This document shows positions 41,582-50,261 of a DNA stretch of 64,000 nucleotides, piece after piece; positions within the stretch are counted from its first letter, which is position 1, and the number at the start of each line of letters is the position of its first letter. Under the pieces are notes generated by a model. It saw nothing but the letters and a program-made list of their open reading frames with translations, was not told the DNA's origin and did no database searches. The translations under genes and the position numbers were made by a program. Where the stretch lies: contig LNEL01000058.1 of assembly GCA_001464935.1 (NCBI GenBank), forward strand, positions 1 to 64,000, read 5' to 3'. The stretch comes from Gammaproteobacteria bacterium Ga0077536. GTDB lineage: Bacteria; Pseudomonadota; Gammaproteobacteria; Ga0077536.

Positions 41582-42307
41582 TCAGACGGGTGTGACGACG
41601 CGACGACGCAGGCCGGCGAAGCCCGCGACCGCCGAACCGAACAACCACACGGCAGCCGGCACCGGCACTGGCGCGGCCTGGGCCGACGCGTAGGTGTCGA
41701 TGTAGAGCACGTCGCTCAGCGGGCCGTCGAGCGGATTCTGGTTCACGAAGAAGCTCAGCGTGAGGATGCCGTCGAGCGTGTCGCCGTCTGCCACGCCGGG
41801 CTGGCCCTGCGAGAAGAGGCCGACCGAGCCCGAGGCGAACGCGCCAAACGCGCTCAGACCGGCCTTGGCGAAGCCTTCGGCGAGATTGTCGAGCGTGTCG
41901 ACCGCGAGCGAGTAGCTGATGTCGATGAACACGTTGCCGATGCCGGACAGTTCGATGCCGGCGTCGACGAAGGTGAAGGCGTCGGAGCGTGCGAAGTCAT
42001 TCGCCGTGGCGAACGAAGAGGCGCCGAAACGGCCCGAGTTCGTCGCCGTCCCTTCGCCGAACGCGGACACCTGGCTGTCGAACGTGGCCCCGTCGTTGAA
42101 CGGGTCGGCCGCGCCGCCGTCGGTCAGGCCGAGCGCTTCGAGGAAATCGGTGTCGGTGAACACCAGGGACGCGGTGCCGTCGGTGCGCACCGAGAGGCCC
42201 TCGAAACTCGCCAGCGCGGTGGCACTGGCGGCGAGGGCATCGGTCGCACCGATGACGCTGGAAAGCACGAGGCTCAGGGCGAGACTCGGGACGGGTCGAA
42301 GTTTCAT
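41582..42307 (-). CDS. VPLPA-CTERM-type surface protein
   Basis: A 241-residue exported protein with a signal peptide (KLRPVPSLALSLVLSSVIGA, cleavage near LAA) and a C-terminal sorting tripartite signal VPVPAAVWLFGSAVAGFAG followed by LRRR. The mature part is rich in Ala, Gly, Ser and Asp and likely beta-structured. GGGAGAT precedes ATG 42307; an upstream in-frame extension is Arg/Pro-rich and not signal-like. Exosortase-dependent anchoring is inferred from the family. Confidence 0.85.
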   Translation of the reverse strand: MKLRPVPSLALSLVLSSVIGATDALAASATALASFEGLSVRTDGTASLVFTDTDFLEALGLTDGGAADPFNDGATFDSQVSAFGEGTATNSGRFGASSFATANDFARSDAFTFVDAGIELSGIGNVFIDISYSLAVDTLDNLAEGFAKAGLSAFGAFASGSVGLFSQGQPGVADGDTLDGILTLSFFVNQNPLDGPLSDVLYIDTYASAQAAPVPVPAAVWLFGSAVAGFAGLRRRVVTPV

Positions 42308-42612
42308 GCGGGATCTCCCTTGTTCTGGCTGCATTGGTCGGCGGCACCGCGCAAGTGGGCCGGGGCGACGTCGGGCTTTCACACCACGGCCGCCACGGCG
42401 TCCGGGCACGCGGCGTGCCCGGGAACGCAACGTAACGGGGGCAGATGACAGACAGATAACGCGGGATCCGGTGTGCGCGACGGTCGGCCTGATCCGTTGC
42501 GGCGGACGGCACGTAGCAAAAAGGGGCAGGGGTCGCTAAGGTAAGGAGCCACCAGCCCACCGCCGTATGTCCGTCCCGCCGCCCCGCGCGGCCTCAAGCC
42601 AGAGCCCAGCCC
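42308..42612. other. divergent intergenic region between a VPLPA-CTERM gene and folE
   Basis: 305 bases that should carry promoters for both divergent genes. I see no strong -10/-35 pair, no known riboswitch and no RNA gene. A moderately A+T-rich patch (GACAGACAGATAACG) is at about 42446-42462. Confidence 0.45.
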
Positions 42613-43173
42613 ATGTACCAGCCCGAAGATCTCGATATCGTGCGCAAGCTGCTTGCGCTGATCGGCGAAGACCCCCAGCGCGAGGGTCTGCTCGAAACGC
42701 CGATGCGCTTTCTGAAAGCCTGGTCCGAATACACCAGCGGCTACCAGCAGAATCCCGAGGACATCCTCAAGGCCTTCGAAGACGGCGCGGAAAGCGTCGA
42801 CGAGATGGTGATCGTGCGCGACATCCCGCTGTACTCCCTGTGCGAACACCACCTCGCGCCGTTCTTCGGCAAGGCCCACATCGGCTACGTGCCGGATCGG
42901 CGGATCCTGGGCCTGTCGAAGATGTCGCGCCTGGTCGAGGTGTTCGCGCGTCGGCTGCAGGTGCAGGAAAGACTGACGAACCAGATCGCCGACGCCCTGG
43001 ACACCCACCTGCAGCCGCTCGGGGTCGCGGTCGTGATCGAATGCCGCCACATGTGCATGGAATCACGCGGCGTGCGCCATACCGGCACCGCGACCGTGAC
43101 TTCCGCGCTGCGGGGATCGGTCAAGAACAATCCTGACACGCGCCGCGAATTCCTGGCCCTGATCGGGCGCTGA
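42613..43173 (+). CDS. folE: GTP cyclohydrolase I (FolE)
   Basis: Converts GTP to 7,8-dihydroneopterin triphosphate, first step of tetrahydrofolate synthesis. The 186-residue product has zinc ligands Cys77, His80 (SLCEHHLAPFFGKAHIGY) and Cys148 (CRHMCMESRG), and the family segments GLLETPMRFLKAWSEYTSGY and LGLSKMSRLVEVFARRLQVQ. Normal length; ATG start with a weak ribosome-binding site. Confidence 0.97.
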   Translation: MYQPEDLDIVRKLLALIGEDPQREGLLETPMRFLKAWSEYTSGYQQNPEDILKAFEDGAESVDEMVIVRDIPLYSLCEHHLAPFFGKAHIGYVPDRRILGLSKMSRLVEVFARRLQVQERLTNQIADALDTHLQPLGVAVVIECRHMCMESRGVRHTGTATVTSALRGSVKNNPDTRREFLALIGR

Positions 43174-43312
43174 TCTCCCTCGATCGGAGGACCGGCCGGG
43201 CGGCGGCGACCGCCCGCCTAGGCGGCCGCGGCCCAAGATGCTAGTTTCCCGTTCGCACCGGCCGGCCGCCGGCCTGACTCCCCAGCCCCACGATTATTCA
43301 GGTGACATCCGC

Positions 43313-44443
43313 ATGACCGCCCTTTATCCCGACATCGATCCCGATGGCCTGCTCGAGTATTCCGTCGTCTACACCGATCGCGCGCTGAACCACATGTCGC
43401 GCACCTTCCAGGGCGTGATGAAGGAAATCTCGCGGGTGCTGAAGACCGTCTACCACGCGCAGAGTGCCATCGTCGTGCCCGGCAGCGGCACCTTCGGCAT
43501 GGAGGCCGTCGCACGCCAGTTCGCAACCGGCAAAAAGTGCCTGGTCATTCGCAACGGCTGGTTCAGCTATCGCTGGACCCAGATCTTCGAGATGGGGAAC
43601 ATTCCGTCCGAAGCCAGCGTGCTGAAAGCGCGACAGGTCGGCGACGGCGGCACGCGCGCCGCGTTCGCGCCACCGCCGATTGCGGAAGTGGTCGCGGCCA
43701 TCAAGGCGCAGAAGCCGGACGTCGTGTTCGCGCCGCATGTCGAAACCTCGGCCGGCATGATCCTGCCGGCGGACTACCTGACGGCCGTCGGCGCCGCGGT
43801 CCGCGAGACCGGCGGGCTGTTCGTGCTCGACTGCATCGCGTCCGGCACCATGTGGGTCGACATGGCCGCGTGCAACGTCGACGTGCTCGTCTCGGCGCCG
43901 CAGAAGGGCTGGAGCAGTTCGCCGTGCGCCGGCCTCGTGATGCTCGGCGCGCGCGCGCGCGAACGCATCGATGGCACCACGTCGAGCAGCTACGCCTGCG
44001 ATCTCAAGAAGTGGCTGCAGATCATGGAGACTTACGAAGGCGGCGCGCACGCCTATCATGCGACGATGCCGACCGACGGCCTGCGCCGCCTGTGCGAGAT
44101 GATGGGCGAAGCGGAAGCGATCGGCTTCGACCGGCTGCGCGACGCGCAGATCGCGATCGGCGCCGGTGTGCGCGCGGCGCTCGAGGGCAAGGGCTTCCGC
44201 AGTGTCGCGGCACCGGGCTTCCAGGCACCGTGCGTCGTCGTCAGCTACACCGACGACGCGGAGATCCAGAACGGCAAGAAGTTCATGGCGCAGGGCCTGC
44301 AGATCGCCGCCGGCGTGCCGCTGCAGGTCGACGAACCCGCCGACTTCAAGACCTTCCGCATCGGCCTGTTCGGCCTCGACAAGCTGCGCAACGTCGAACG
44401 TACGATCGCGAGCTTCGCGCAGGCGCTCGACAAGGTCGGCTGA
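43313..44443 (+). CDS. class V aminotransferase (serine/alanine-glyoxylate aminotransferase family)
   Basis: A 376-residue PLP-dependent aminotransferase. The PLP lysine is Lys198 in VLVSAPQKGWSSSPC; VVPGSGTFGMEAVARQF binds the PLP phosphate, and FVLDCIASGTMWVDM holds the ring-stacking Asp. Group members transfer the amino group from serine or alanine to glyoxylate. ATG 43313 is preceded by CAGGTGAC. No serine-cycle or photorespiratory genes are nearby, so the exact substrate pair is not determined. Confidence 0.9.
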   Translation: MTALYPDIDPDGLLEYSVVYTDRALNHMSRTFQGVMKEISRVLKTVYHAQSAIVVPGSGTFGMEAVARQFATGKKCLVIRNGWFSYRWTQIFEMGNIPSEASVLKARQVGDGGTRAAFAPPPIAEVVAAIKAQKPDVVFAPHVETSAGMILPADYLTAVGAAVRETGGLFVLDCIASGTMWVDMAACNVDVLVSAPQKGWSSSPCAGLVMLGARARERIDGTTSSSYACDLKKWLQIMETYEGGAHAYHATMPTDGLRRLCEMMGEAEAIGFDRLRDAQIAIGAGVRAALEGKGFRSVAAPGFQAPCVVVSYTDDAEIQNGKKFMAQGLQIAAGVPLQVDEPADFKTFRIGLFGLDKLRNVERTIASFAQALDKVG

Positions 44444-44550
44444 CGCCTGCATGGTCGGGCTTCCGGCGCCCGCCCAGGCTGCGTTGAGCTGGTGCTCCCA
44501 CGATGATCCGGCTCAGGTTGCTGTGAAGATGCCTTTCCGGCGCTCTGGTG

Positions 44551-44638
44551 TAGCCCGGGTGTAGCGCGCAGCGCGGAACCCGGGAGCAGCCTTCCAGATG
44601 CCGCAGATCCCGGGTTCCACTGCGTTGCACCCGGGCTT
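44551..44638. repeat. TAGCCCGGGT…GGAACCCGGGA inverted-repeat element
   Basis: Left arm 44551-44585 and right arm 44609-44638 are near-complementary (AGCCCGGGTG and GGAACCCGGGA are exact at the ends of both). The type, CCCGGGT with GCGCAGCG, is like dispersed extragenic repeats in proteobacterial genomes. It lies between convergent genes and could also stop transcription. Confidence 0.75.
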
Positions 44639-44690
44639 CACCGAGCTTTCATGAGGCCGGGTGAGGCAGGCAGTCCAGCACGCCAACTCT

Positions 44691-45035
44691 CTACCTCCGC
44701 TTCTTCGCGCTCATCACGCGCGAGCGGAGCACACCGAACACCCGCAGCGCGACATAGCCCGTCGACAACCAGAACGCGACGTTGCCGAGCACCGTCACGG
44801 CATAGCCCGGCTGATCCGACGGAAAGCCTTGGAACACCCCGCCGAGCGTGCACCACCAGACCGTCAGGCCCGGTTCGAGATACCACTCGAGCACGCGGTA
44901 GAGCACGCGCGGAAACGGCGCCGGATAGCCGAGCGAGCGCGCGACGACGGCCGCGATGCTCAGGACGGCGAGGAACAGTGCAAACCGGATTGCGCGGCTC
45001 GCACGCACCCACGTCGGGCGTGCCCGATCAGTCAC
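44691..45035 (-). CDS. membrane protein of unknown function, third gene of the ECF sigma operon
   Basis: A 114-residue protein with two or three membrane helices (about 17-35, 50-70 and 75-95) and a basic tail (LRSRVMSAKKRR). The GTG at 45035 overlaps the end of the cupin gene by 8 bases (a TTG six bases upstream is an alternative), so it is translationally coupled to it. No family recognised. Its coupling to a sigma/cupin pair suggests it is part of that regulatory unit. Confidence 0.75.
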   Translation of the reverse strand: MTDRARPTWVRASRAIRFALFLAVLSIAAVVARSLGYPAPFPRVLYRVLEWYLEPGLTVWWCTLGGVFQGFPSDQPGYAVTVLGNVAFWLSTGYVALRVFGVLRSRVMSAKKRR

Positions 45036-45579
45036 GTCCAAGGAAACTGCGCACCAGTCGCTGCACGAGCGTCGGCGTGATTCTCGGCCGGTAGTGACGC
45101 TCGCCGCGCACGTAGACCACGCAACCGGCAGGCGATCTCAGATCCGGGTGCATCACACCGGCCGGCACGAAGTGATAGTCGCCAGCGGTCAGATAGCGTT
45201 CGTCGCCTATCCATGCATCGCCTTCGAGCATCAGGCTTTCTTCGTTCATCTGGTGTTTGTGCGCCGGCAGCACCCCGCCGGGTTTGAGCCGGATCAGAAT
45301 CGCACGACTGTGCTCGTCTTCGTGCAGCGTGCACATCTCGACGCCCAGACCGCGTGTTTCCCACACGCGCTCGGCGGCGGCGACGAATTTGAAGCCGAAG
45401 GTCGCGGCGACGCGTGCCGGCTCCGCGGCACGCGTCTCGCGCGCGGCCGCGAGGATGCGCGACTTCAGCGCCTCGGCGCGCGCAGGCGTCGGCTGCTCGG
45501 GCGTCAGCGCGGCGGCCAGTTGCGCCGCATCAGCCGCATCGAGGCGCTCACCGGGCGGTGGCGAGGGCTGGTTGCTCAT
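45028..45579 (-). CDS. ChrR-like cupin protein, putative anti-sigma factor lacking the zinc motif
   Basis: A 183-residue protein with an N-terminal helical region of about 60 residues (DAADAAQLAAALTPEQPTPA) and a ChrR-type cupin (about 70-165). Metal-binding residues are visible in LPAHKHQMNEESLMLEGDAW and FVPAGVMHPDL. In ChrR, the N-terminal zinc anti-sigma domain binds sigma; here no HxxxCxxC motif is present. It is encoded 43 bases after the ECF sigma gene on the same strand, a typical sigma/anti-sigma arrangement, and overlaps the following membrane protein gene. Confidence 0.82.
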   Translation of the reverse strand: MSNQPSPPPGERLDAADAAQLAAALTPEQPTPARAEALKSRILAAARETRAAEPARVAATFGFKFVAAAERVWETRGLGVEMCTLHEDEHSRAILIRLKPGGVLPAHKHQMNEESLMLEGDAWIGDERYLTAGDYHFVPAGVMHPDLRSPAGCVVYVRGERHYRPRITPTLVQRLVRSFLGRD

Positions 45580-45622
45580 CGCGCGCCGACCGCCGCGCGC
45601 ACACAGGCTTGACCGTGATTCA

Positions 45623-46201
45623 TCATGACTTCTCCAGCACGAGGCGCAGCGCATCCTGCGCCTTGCGGATATGCGATTTCACCGTACCCAGCGGCAGGCC
45701 GCTGTGCTCGGCGATCTCCTGGTGCGACAGGCCGCGAAAGAACGCCAGGGCGAGCAGTTGACGCTGCACCGGTGGCAACTGCGCCACGGCTTCCCGCACG
45801 CGATGCCCTTCCTGCAGCGCAGACACCAGGTCGTCGGTCCCGATGGACCGGGAAACATCGGCGCCCGGCAGGCTGTCCGGTTCGGCATGGAATTCGACCG
45901 GCTCGAGCCTGCGCAGATAGTCGAGCGCGCGGCTGCGGCAGATCGTCAGCAGCCAGGCGAGCGCATTGCCGCGTGTGCTGTCGTACCGCTGCGCTTCGCG
46001 CCACACCTGCAGGTAGGTTTCAGCCACCACGTCCTCCGCGGCTTCGCGATCGCGCACGATGCGCAGCGCCAGCGCATAACTGCGGCTGAGCGTGGCGTCG
46101 TAAAACGAACCTAGCGCCTGTTCCTCCCCGCGCGCCATCGCGCGCAGCCATTGGTCATACGTTGCCAGCGTGGTGTCTTCAGCCGTCACGTCGCCATCCA
46201 T
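45623..46201 (-). CDS. ECF-family RNA polymerase sigma factor
   Basis: A 192-residue extracytoplasmic-function sigma factor. Region 2 (ATLSRSYALALRIVRDREAA, DVVAETYLQVWREAQRYDST) contacts core and the -10; region 4 (LPPVQRQLLALAFFRGLSHQ, HSGLPLGTVKSHIRKAQDAL) binds the -35. I start at ATG 46201, just after a TATAAT box. It precedes a ChrR-like cupin gene, so it resembles the RpoE/ChrR or SigK-type class. Its likely targets include the divergent DUF4331 operon. Confidence 0.93.
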   Translation of the reverse strand: MDGDVTAEDTTLATYDQWLRAMARGEEQALGSFYDATLSRSYALALRIVRDREAAEDVVAETYLQVWREAQRYDSTRGNALAWLLTICRSRALDYLRRLEPVEFHAEPDSLPGADVSRSIGTDDLVSALQEGHRVREAVAQLPPVQRQLLALAFFRGLSHQEIAEHSGLPLGTVKSHIRKAQDALRLVLEKS

Positions 46202-46222
46202 GCCTGTGCGCCCCGGGGCCGG

Positions 46223-46228
46223 ATTATA
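46223..46228 (-). promoter_or_regulatory. TATAAT -10 element of the ECF sigma gene
   Basis: A perfect TATAAT on the minus strand, ending 21 bases before the ATG at 46201. The -35 is poor (CGCCAG at 17 bases). Suggests that the sigma gene itself uses the housekeeping sigma factor. Inferred by eye. Confidence 0.5.
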
Positions 46229-46313
46229 GGCACGGCCGTCGGCGGCTGGCGAACCGCCGGATGCGACACGGGGCATCTCCCGCCTGTGCGTGCTACGCAG
46301 CAGCGCGCGTGAC

Positions 46314-46327
46314 GGATGCGCGCATCC
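46314..46327. promoter_or_regulatory. perfect 14-bp palindrome in the sigma/DUF4331 divergent region
   Basis: GGATGCGCGCATCC lies mid-way between the ECF sigma gene and the DUF4331 gene. It could be a regulator site or part of the DUF4331 promoter; the GGAGAAACTT that follows at about 46332 resembles an ECF -35 only loosely. Confidence 0.4.
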
Positions 46328-46432
46328 AGTTGGAGAAACTTTGCGTAGGACCCGACAAGCGGCCACAGCGCCGCGAACACCTGCCCCGCCGCCGGTTCGC
46401 CGCGCGGCTTACGTCGAGGAGAGGGAATCATC

Positions 46433-47986
46433 ATGCAAACACCTGTTCGAGGTCTGTGGCTCGTGGCCGCACTGGCGGCTGCACTGCCGGCGCACAGCGC
46501 AAATCATCGCGAAGCGCCGATCACGGCGCTGGATCACAAGGCCGACATCACCGATGTCTATGCGTTTCGCAGCTACGGCACGGCCGAGACTACGCCGAAG
46601 GTCACGCTGATCATGGGCGTGGATCCGCTGCTCGATCCCGCAAACGGCCCGAACTGGTTTCCGTTCGATGAGGAAATCGTCTACGAGATCAAGATCGACA
46701 ACAACCACGATGCGGTCGAGGATCTCGGTTTCGAGTTCCGCTTCACGACCGAACAGCGGCTTGCCGGTCTCTTCCAGGTCTACGCGGGCGCGGGCGGCGG
46801 CATCAGCACGCCGGCGAACTCGCCGGCCCCGGTGCCGCCCGGTACGGCACTCGTGCCGCCGCGCATCGACAGCTTCGACGATGCCGGTCTCGGCCAGCGC
46901 CAGCGCTATGCGCTGACACTGATCGAATACCGCAACGGGAAATCGATCAAGCGCACCGCGCTGGGCAGCGGGCTCGATGCCGTGCCTGCCAATGTCGGCC
47001 CGCGCACGATGGATTATCGCGCACTGTTCAATGCCGCGATTCACAGCCTGCCGAACAACGTCAAAGCCTTTGCCGGCACCACCGACGACGCGTTCTGGAT
47101 TGATCTGGGCGGTGCCTTCGATACCTTGAACACGCACGCGTTTCCGGTGCTGAACGCGGCACAGGACGCCGCAGCGGCGAACATCGCGGCGGACACGGTG
47201 TCGGGCTACGCCGTCAATTCGCTCGCCGTCGAAGTGCCGGTGGCGCTGCTGACGCGCTCGAAAGCGGTGGAGCCGGCAAGCGCACCGGCGGCGACGATCG
47301 GCGTCTGGGCCACGACGTCGCGCCCGCGCGTCACGGTGCGTCGCTCGCCGCTCGAAGCGGTCGGTTCCGGCGGCTATCGCCAGGTGCAGCGCATGGGCAA
47401 TCCGCTGATCAACGAGCTGCTGGTCGGCACCGGCTTCAAGGATCGCTTCAGCATGGACGTGCCGAAGAACGATGCGCAGTTCGCCAACTTCTTCCTCGAC
47501 CCGACGCTCGCGCGCATCGTCAATGCGGCGTTCGCCGGCGCTGTCGCGATCCCGACGCCCCCGCGCACCGATCTGCTGCCGGTCGTCACCTACGCGCCAC
47601 CCATTGCGGCCGTCGGCACGCCAGCGGGCCCGGTGGCCGATCTGTTGCGGCTGAACACCGGCGTCGCGCCGACGCCCGCCGCCACGGCCAGCCGCCTCGG
47701 CCTGCTCGGCGGTGACGCAGCCGGCTTTCCGAACGGGCGTCGCGTATTCGACGACGTGACGGACGTGGCGCTGCGGCTCGTGGTGGGCGGCGTACTCGCG
47801 GCACCGTTCGAGGGCTTCAGTGCGGACGTCGGCGGGCGGCTCGGCGACGGGGTGAACGTCAACGACACGGCGTACCGCGAATCCTTTCCGTATCTCGGCG
47901 ATTCGCCGTCAGGACGCGATCGTCGCCACATCGATCCGGGTGAGGCCGGTTGCACGGCGGGCGTCGGCCCGGCCTGCGCGCCCTGA
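46433..47986 (+). CDS. DUF4331-family secreted protein
   Basis: A 517-residue exported protein with a signal peptide (MQTPVRGLWLVAALAAALPA, cleavage at HSA|NH) and the DUF4331 start NHREAPITALDHKADITDVY. Then long beta-rich segments with KVTLIMGVDPLLDPANGPNW and FPFDEEIVYEIKIDNNHDAV. Function is unknown in the family. AGGAGAGGG lies upstream of the ATG. It is the first gene of a probable operon with the TPR and PEP-CTERM genes and faces the ECF sigma operon. Confidence 0.88.
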   Translation: MQTPVRGLWLVAALAAALPAHSANHREAPITALDHKADITDVYAFRSYGTAETTPKVTLIMGVDPLLDPANGPNWFPFDEEIVYEIKIDNNHDAVEDLGFEFRFTTEQRLAGLFQVYAGAGGGISTPANSPAPVPPGTALVPPRIDSFDDAGLGQRQRYALTLIEYRNGKSIKRTALGSGLDAVPANVGPRTMDYRALFNAAIHSLPNNVKAFAGTTDDAFWIDLGGAFDTLNTHAFPVLNAAQDAAAANIAADTVSGYAVNSLAVEVPVALLTRSKAVEPASAPAATIGVWATTSRPRVTVRRSPLEAVGSGGYRQVQRMGNPLINELLVGTGFKDRFSMDVPKNDAQFANFFLDPTLARIVNAAFAGAVAIPTPPRTDLLPVVTYAPPIAAVGTPAGPVADLLRLNTGVAPTPAATASRLGLLGGDAAGFPNGRRVFDDVTDVALRLVVGGVLAAPFEGFSADVGGRLGDGVNVNDTAYRESFPYLGDSPSGRDRRHIDPGEAGCTAGVGPACAP

Positions 47987-48057
47987 TTCGTCACGTCGAC
48001 GGCCACGGGCCCGGCTGCACAGGCCGGGCCCCCTTGCTGCTACCAGAGGAGATCGCG

Positions 48058-49299
48058 ATGACACGTTGGCTGCCCCTGTGCCTGTTGCTCCTGGCCTGGC
48101 CTGCCCTTGCAGCGCCAACGCCGGCCGAGCGTCTGATCGCGGACGCGACGCGTCGGGTCGAAGCCACTCCGGACCAGGCCGCCGCGCACACCGCGCTGGC
48201 GATGGCGCTGGCGCGGCGCGCGCGCGAGACGGCCGATGCCGCGCTCTATGACCGCGCACTGGTGAGTCTGGAGCGCGCAGACGAACTCGCGCCGGATGAC
48301 TTCGACGCGGCGCGCACACGCGTCTGGGTGCTGCTCGGCAAGCACGAGTTCGCCGCGGCACTGACAGCGGCGACAGCGCTCAACGTCCGCTATCCGGACG
48401 ACCTGATGACCTATGCACTGCTGGTCGACGCGAATATCGAACTCGGCCGCTACGCCGACGCCGAAACCGCCGCGCAGTGGCTGCTCGATCTGCGGCCCGG
48501 CAATATTCCCGGGCTCACGCGCGCCGCCTACCTGCGCGAACTGTACGGCGACCTCGACGGCAGCATCGAACTGATGCTGCAGGCACTGCAGCGCACGGCG
48601 CCGGCCGAAACCGAGGATCGCGCATGGCTGCTGACGCAGGTCTCGCACCTGCAGTTGCAGGCAGGGCGCGTGGATCTCGCCGGGCGCGCGGTGACGGACG
48701 CACTGACACTGTTTCCTGGCTATCACTACGCACTGCATCAGCTGGCCCAGGTGCGCGGCGCGCAGGGCCGGTTCGATGACGCGCTCGCGGTGCGCCGCCA
48801 GCACTTCGCCGCTGCACCGCATCCGGAAAACCGGCTGTGGCTCGCGCGCGCGCTGGCGCGGGCCGGGCATGCCGATGAGGCCGCACGTGAATTCGTCGCC
48901 TTTGCGCAGGGCGCGCGCGCCGAATCGACGAATGGAGACAACGCGAACCGCGAGCTCGTGGATTATCTCGCTGACGAAGGCCAGGACCCGAAGGCCGCGC
49001 TCGCGCTGGCGGAACGCGAGTTCGAACACCGCCAGGACATTCAGACGCGGACCGCGCTGGCGCAGGCACTCGCTGGCAACGGTCGTCATGCCGACGCCTG
49101 GCGGCAGATGCAGGCCGTGCTCGCGGTGGGCACGCGCGATCCGGCGCTGCTCTATCGCGCCGGGTTCATCGCCGCCACCGCCGGCGAGGACGTGCGCGCG
49201 CGAGACCTCCTGCGCGAGGCGCTGGCGCTCGCACCCTGGCATCCGTCGGCGGCCAGCGCAGCAGCGCGGCTCGCGGACACCCTCGTCAGCACGCGCTGA
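48058..49299 (+). CDS. secreted tetratricopeptide-repeat protein
   Basis: A 413-residue protein with a signal peptide (MTRWLPLCLLLLAWPALAAP) followed by helical TPR-like repeats through the rest (for example YPDDLMTYALLVDANIELGR, FDDALAVRRQHFAAAPHPEN, DVRARDLLREALALAPWHPS). AGAGGAGA gives a good ribosome-binding site for ATG 48058; the in-frame start at 47950 overlaps the preceding gene. Likely a periplasmic scaffold acting with the DUF4331 protein encoded 72 bases upstream. Confidence 0.88.
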   Translation: MTRWLPLCLLLLAWPALAAPTPAERLIADATRRVEATPDQAAAHTALAMALARRARETADAALYDRALVSLERADELAPDDFDAARTRVWVLLGKHEFAAALTAATALNVRYPDDLMTYALLVDANIELGRYADAETAAQWLLDLRPGNIPGLTRAAYLRELYGDLDGSIELMLQALQRTAPAETEDRAWLLTQVSHLQLQAGRVDLAGRAVTDALTLFPGYHYALHQLAQVRGAQGRFDDALAVRRQHFAAAPHPENRLWLARALARAGHADEAAREFVAFAQGARAESTNGDNANRELVDYLADEGQDPKAALALAEREFEHRQDIQTRTALAQALAGNGRHADAWRQMQAVLAVGTRDPALLYRAGFIAATAGEDVRARDLLREALALAPWHPSAASAAARLADTLVSTR

Positions 49300-49342
49300 C
49301 GGACACCCCGATATCGCCCCAGTCACTCCACGGAGATCTCCC

Positions 49343-50026
49343 ATGCGACCATTGATTCTGCTGCTGCTGTGCCTCGTGGCGACGACCGCCAGTGCGCTGC
49401 CGATCCTCTTCGACAGCGTTCAGTATTCGACAACCGCCTTCGCCGAACTCGGCGACGCGTTCGACGCGGCGGCGGACGGGGCGTCGCCACCCGATGCGCT
49501 GCCGGTGCAGTCGAATGCCGGACTCGATGGGCTCGATCAATATGCCTTGGCCGACGGCATTGCCGATGAAGGGTTGCTGGCGACAGTCGTCGATGTGCTG
49601 GGCGCCGGCACGCACGCCGGCGCGGTGGCGACCGCGGATTTCATCGGGACGTTCAACAGCCGCGGCCGGCATCGCCTGAGCCTCGACTTCGAGTCGTTCG
49701 GTGATCGTGTCGGGGGTGTCACCGATGCACAGCTGGCGGTCACGCTGACGGTGGGTCTCGACACGCTGATTGATCAGATCCTCGATCGCACGCTGCGCCT
49801 CGATTATGAATTCGATCTCGCGTCCGCACTCGACGGGGTCTTGAGCCTGAGCCTCGTCAGTACCGCCGACGCCAGCGACGGCACGGCGTTCGCGCTGTCA
49901 TCGGTCGCGTTCGAGCTGAACGCCATTCCAGAGCCCTCGTCGCTGGCGCTGACCGTGCTGGCGCTGGGCGCAGTACTGGCCGCGGGTCGAGCGACCGGGC
50001 TGCCGTCAGCACGCGACGCCCGATGA
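49343..50026 (+). CDS. PEP-CTERM secreted protein
   Basis: A 227-residue exported protein with signal peptide MRPLILLLLCLVATTASALP and a C-terminal IPEPSSLALTVLALGAVLAA followed by GRATGLPSARDAR. The mature region is Asp/Ala/Leu-rich. ATG 49343 has GGAGAT upstream and follows the TPR gene by 43 bases, so DUF4331, TPR and CTERM genes form one likely transcript. Exosortase-dependent sorting inferred. Confidence 0.85.
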   Translation: MRPLILLLLCLVATTASALPILFDSVQYSTTAFAELGDAFDAAADGASPPDALPVQSNAGLDGLDQYALADGIADEGLLATVVDVLGAGTHAGAVATADFIGTFNSRGRHRLSLDFESFGDRVGGVTDAQLAVTLTVGLDTLIDQILDRTLRLDYEFDLASALDGVLSLSLVSTADASDGTAFALSSVAFELNAIPEPSSLALTVLALGAVLAAGRATGLPSARDAR

Positions 50027-50261
50027 GACCCTGCGGTCGCACTGTTCGATCGACAAGGCGCGCTGACAGCGGGACCCGGTCTGGAGAAAGAGGCACGGTC
50101 GCGCGCCAACGGTCTGCGCGAGGCCGCCGGTGCAGACGTCGACTTCAGGCTCGCCCGGGAGCGCGACATCTGGGCCCTGTGCCGCAGCATCCGACAGCTG
50201 CAGCCGAAAGTGGCTATCCGCCGGCTCGCTGGCGCGCGTCAGCGCACGGCGTGTCGGCCTG
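50027..50261. other. intergenic region with no recognised gene
   Basis: Between the PEP-CTERM gene and the convergent NTF2-like gene. High-GC, with no clear terminator stem, RNA gene or coding frame that resembles a known family. Confidence 0.4.

Noticed and set aside
45580-45654. N-terminal extension of the cupin protein containing a CxxC and His
   Set aside because: It looks like a zinc anti-sigma motif at first sight, but it overlaps the sigma gene and its spacing (CASCWRSH) does not match HxxxCxxC.
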